Source: Atrina japonica
Taxonomy: Eukaryota > Mollusca > Bivalvia > Pterioida > Pinnidae
Direction: 5' to 3'
Length of the DNA stretch: 64,000 nucleotides
NCBI GenBank assembly: GCA_030159075.1
Contig: BROG01000402.1
Coordinates: 411,001-475,000 of the forward strand
The notes under the pieces were generated by a model. That model made no database searches, had not been told where the DNA came from, and saw only the letters and a list, made by a program, of their open reading frames with translations. Shown here one piece after another: positions 63,674 to 64,000 of this stretch. The number at the start of each line of letters is the position of its first letter. Positions within the stretch are counted from its first letter, which is position 1. The position numbers and the translations under genes were made by a program.

Positions 63674-64000
63674 TCAAACCTATGTAATAAAAAGGAATGT
63701 TTACATATAAGAGATAGGAAATGGTTTTGAATTTTTATGCAGAAAAGAGGAATATGAAATTATAAGGTATGCAGATAAGTGGAATGAACTGTGTACAGCA
63801 ACATGGTGAAGTTGCTATACAAATAGTGCAATATAGGTGTTATACTGTCTGATAAACTCTGAAAGGTGTTAGACTGTCCAGTGAAGATATACAAATAAAA
63901 GAATTGTTGACCTTTGTTGAGGTTGGTCTTGGTGAATATCACTATACTGTGATTGATAAATCAAGTTGTCGACCTAATCAAAAGTCGATAATTATGTACT
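63674..64000. other. Window end, non-coding
   Basis: No GARS1 exon 12 was found here. CTGTCTGATAAACTC and related near-repeats around 63850 are the only pattern. Confidence 0.4.

Overview
This window is eukaryotic nuclear DNA, most likely from a bivalve mollusc. The evidence is an AT-rich sequence with many short exons in long introns, GT-AG splice sites throughout, tRNA-derived SINEs ending in short (ACAA)n-type tails, frequent TACATGTACATG runs, and very many minisatellites and small inverted-repeat transposons. The species cannot be fixed from sequence alone.

Four protein-coding genes can be read, all concerned with translation. From left to right: the last two coding exons of YAE1 (+, 2952-4634); a complete 14-exon NOM1 (+, 8587-26398), the nucleolar MIF4G/MA3 protein; a complete 10-exon OSGEPL1 (-, 41081-27213), the mitochondrial tRNA t6A synthase; and the first 11 coding exons of the glycyl-tRNA synthetase gene GARS1 (+, 45151 to about 62629), whose C-terminal catalytic and anticodon-binding parts lie beyond the window. 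I checked every splice phase by hand, and all three multi-exon models stay open throughout. NOM1 and OSGEPL1 converge with 814 bp between stop codons. OSGEPL1 and GARS1 are divergent.

The most striking structure lies between the OSGEPL1 and GARS1 start codons: a 3.7-kb Mutator-like transposon (41195-44893). It has about 930-bp terminal inverted repeats, a perfect 9-bp target duplication (CTTTTCATG) and a broken transposase with a SWIM-type zinc finger. Without it the two start codons would be only about 360 bp apart, so it has split what looks like a shared bidirectional promoter. Each long inverted repeat is itself a diverged dimer of a unit of about 430 bp.

The rest is repeats. There are a dozen or more minisatellites with units of 17 to 53 bp, several in OSGEPL1 and NOM1 introns. 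One (17254-17450) is a tandem amplification of the NOM1 exon 8 splice donor with exact 33-bp spacing. A family of TA-flanked MITEs with CAGT(A/G)-type ends recurs at least five times, and three copies have grown different internal tandem arrays. There are also hAT-like, Mutator-like and fold-back elements, at least three SINE families (two sharing a central domain), and long (TA)n, (CT)n, (CA)n, poly-T and GATA-type tracts. Most open frames outside the four genes are by-products of repeats whose unit length is a multiple of three.
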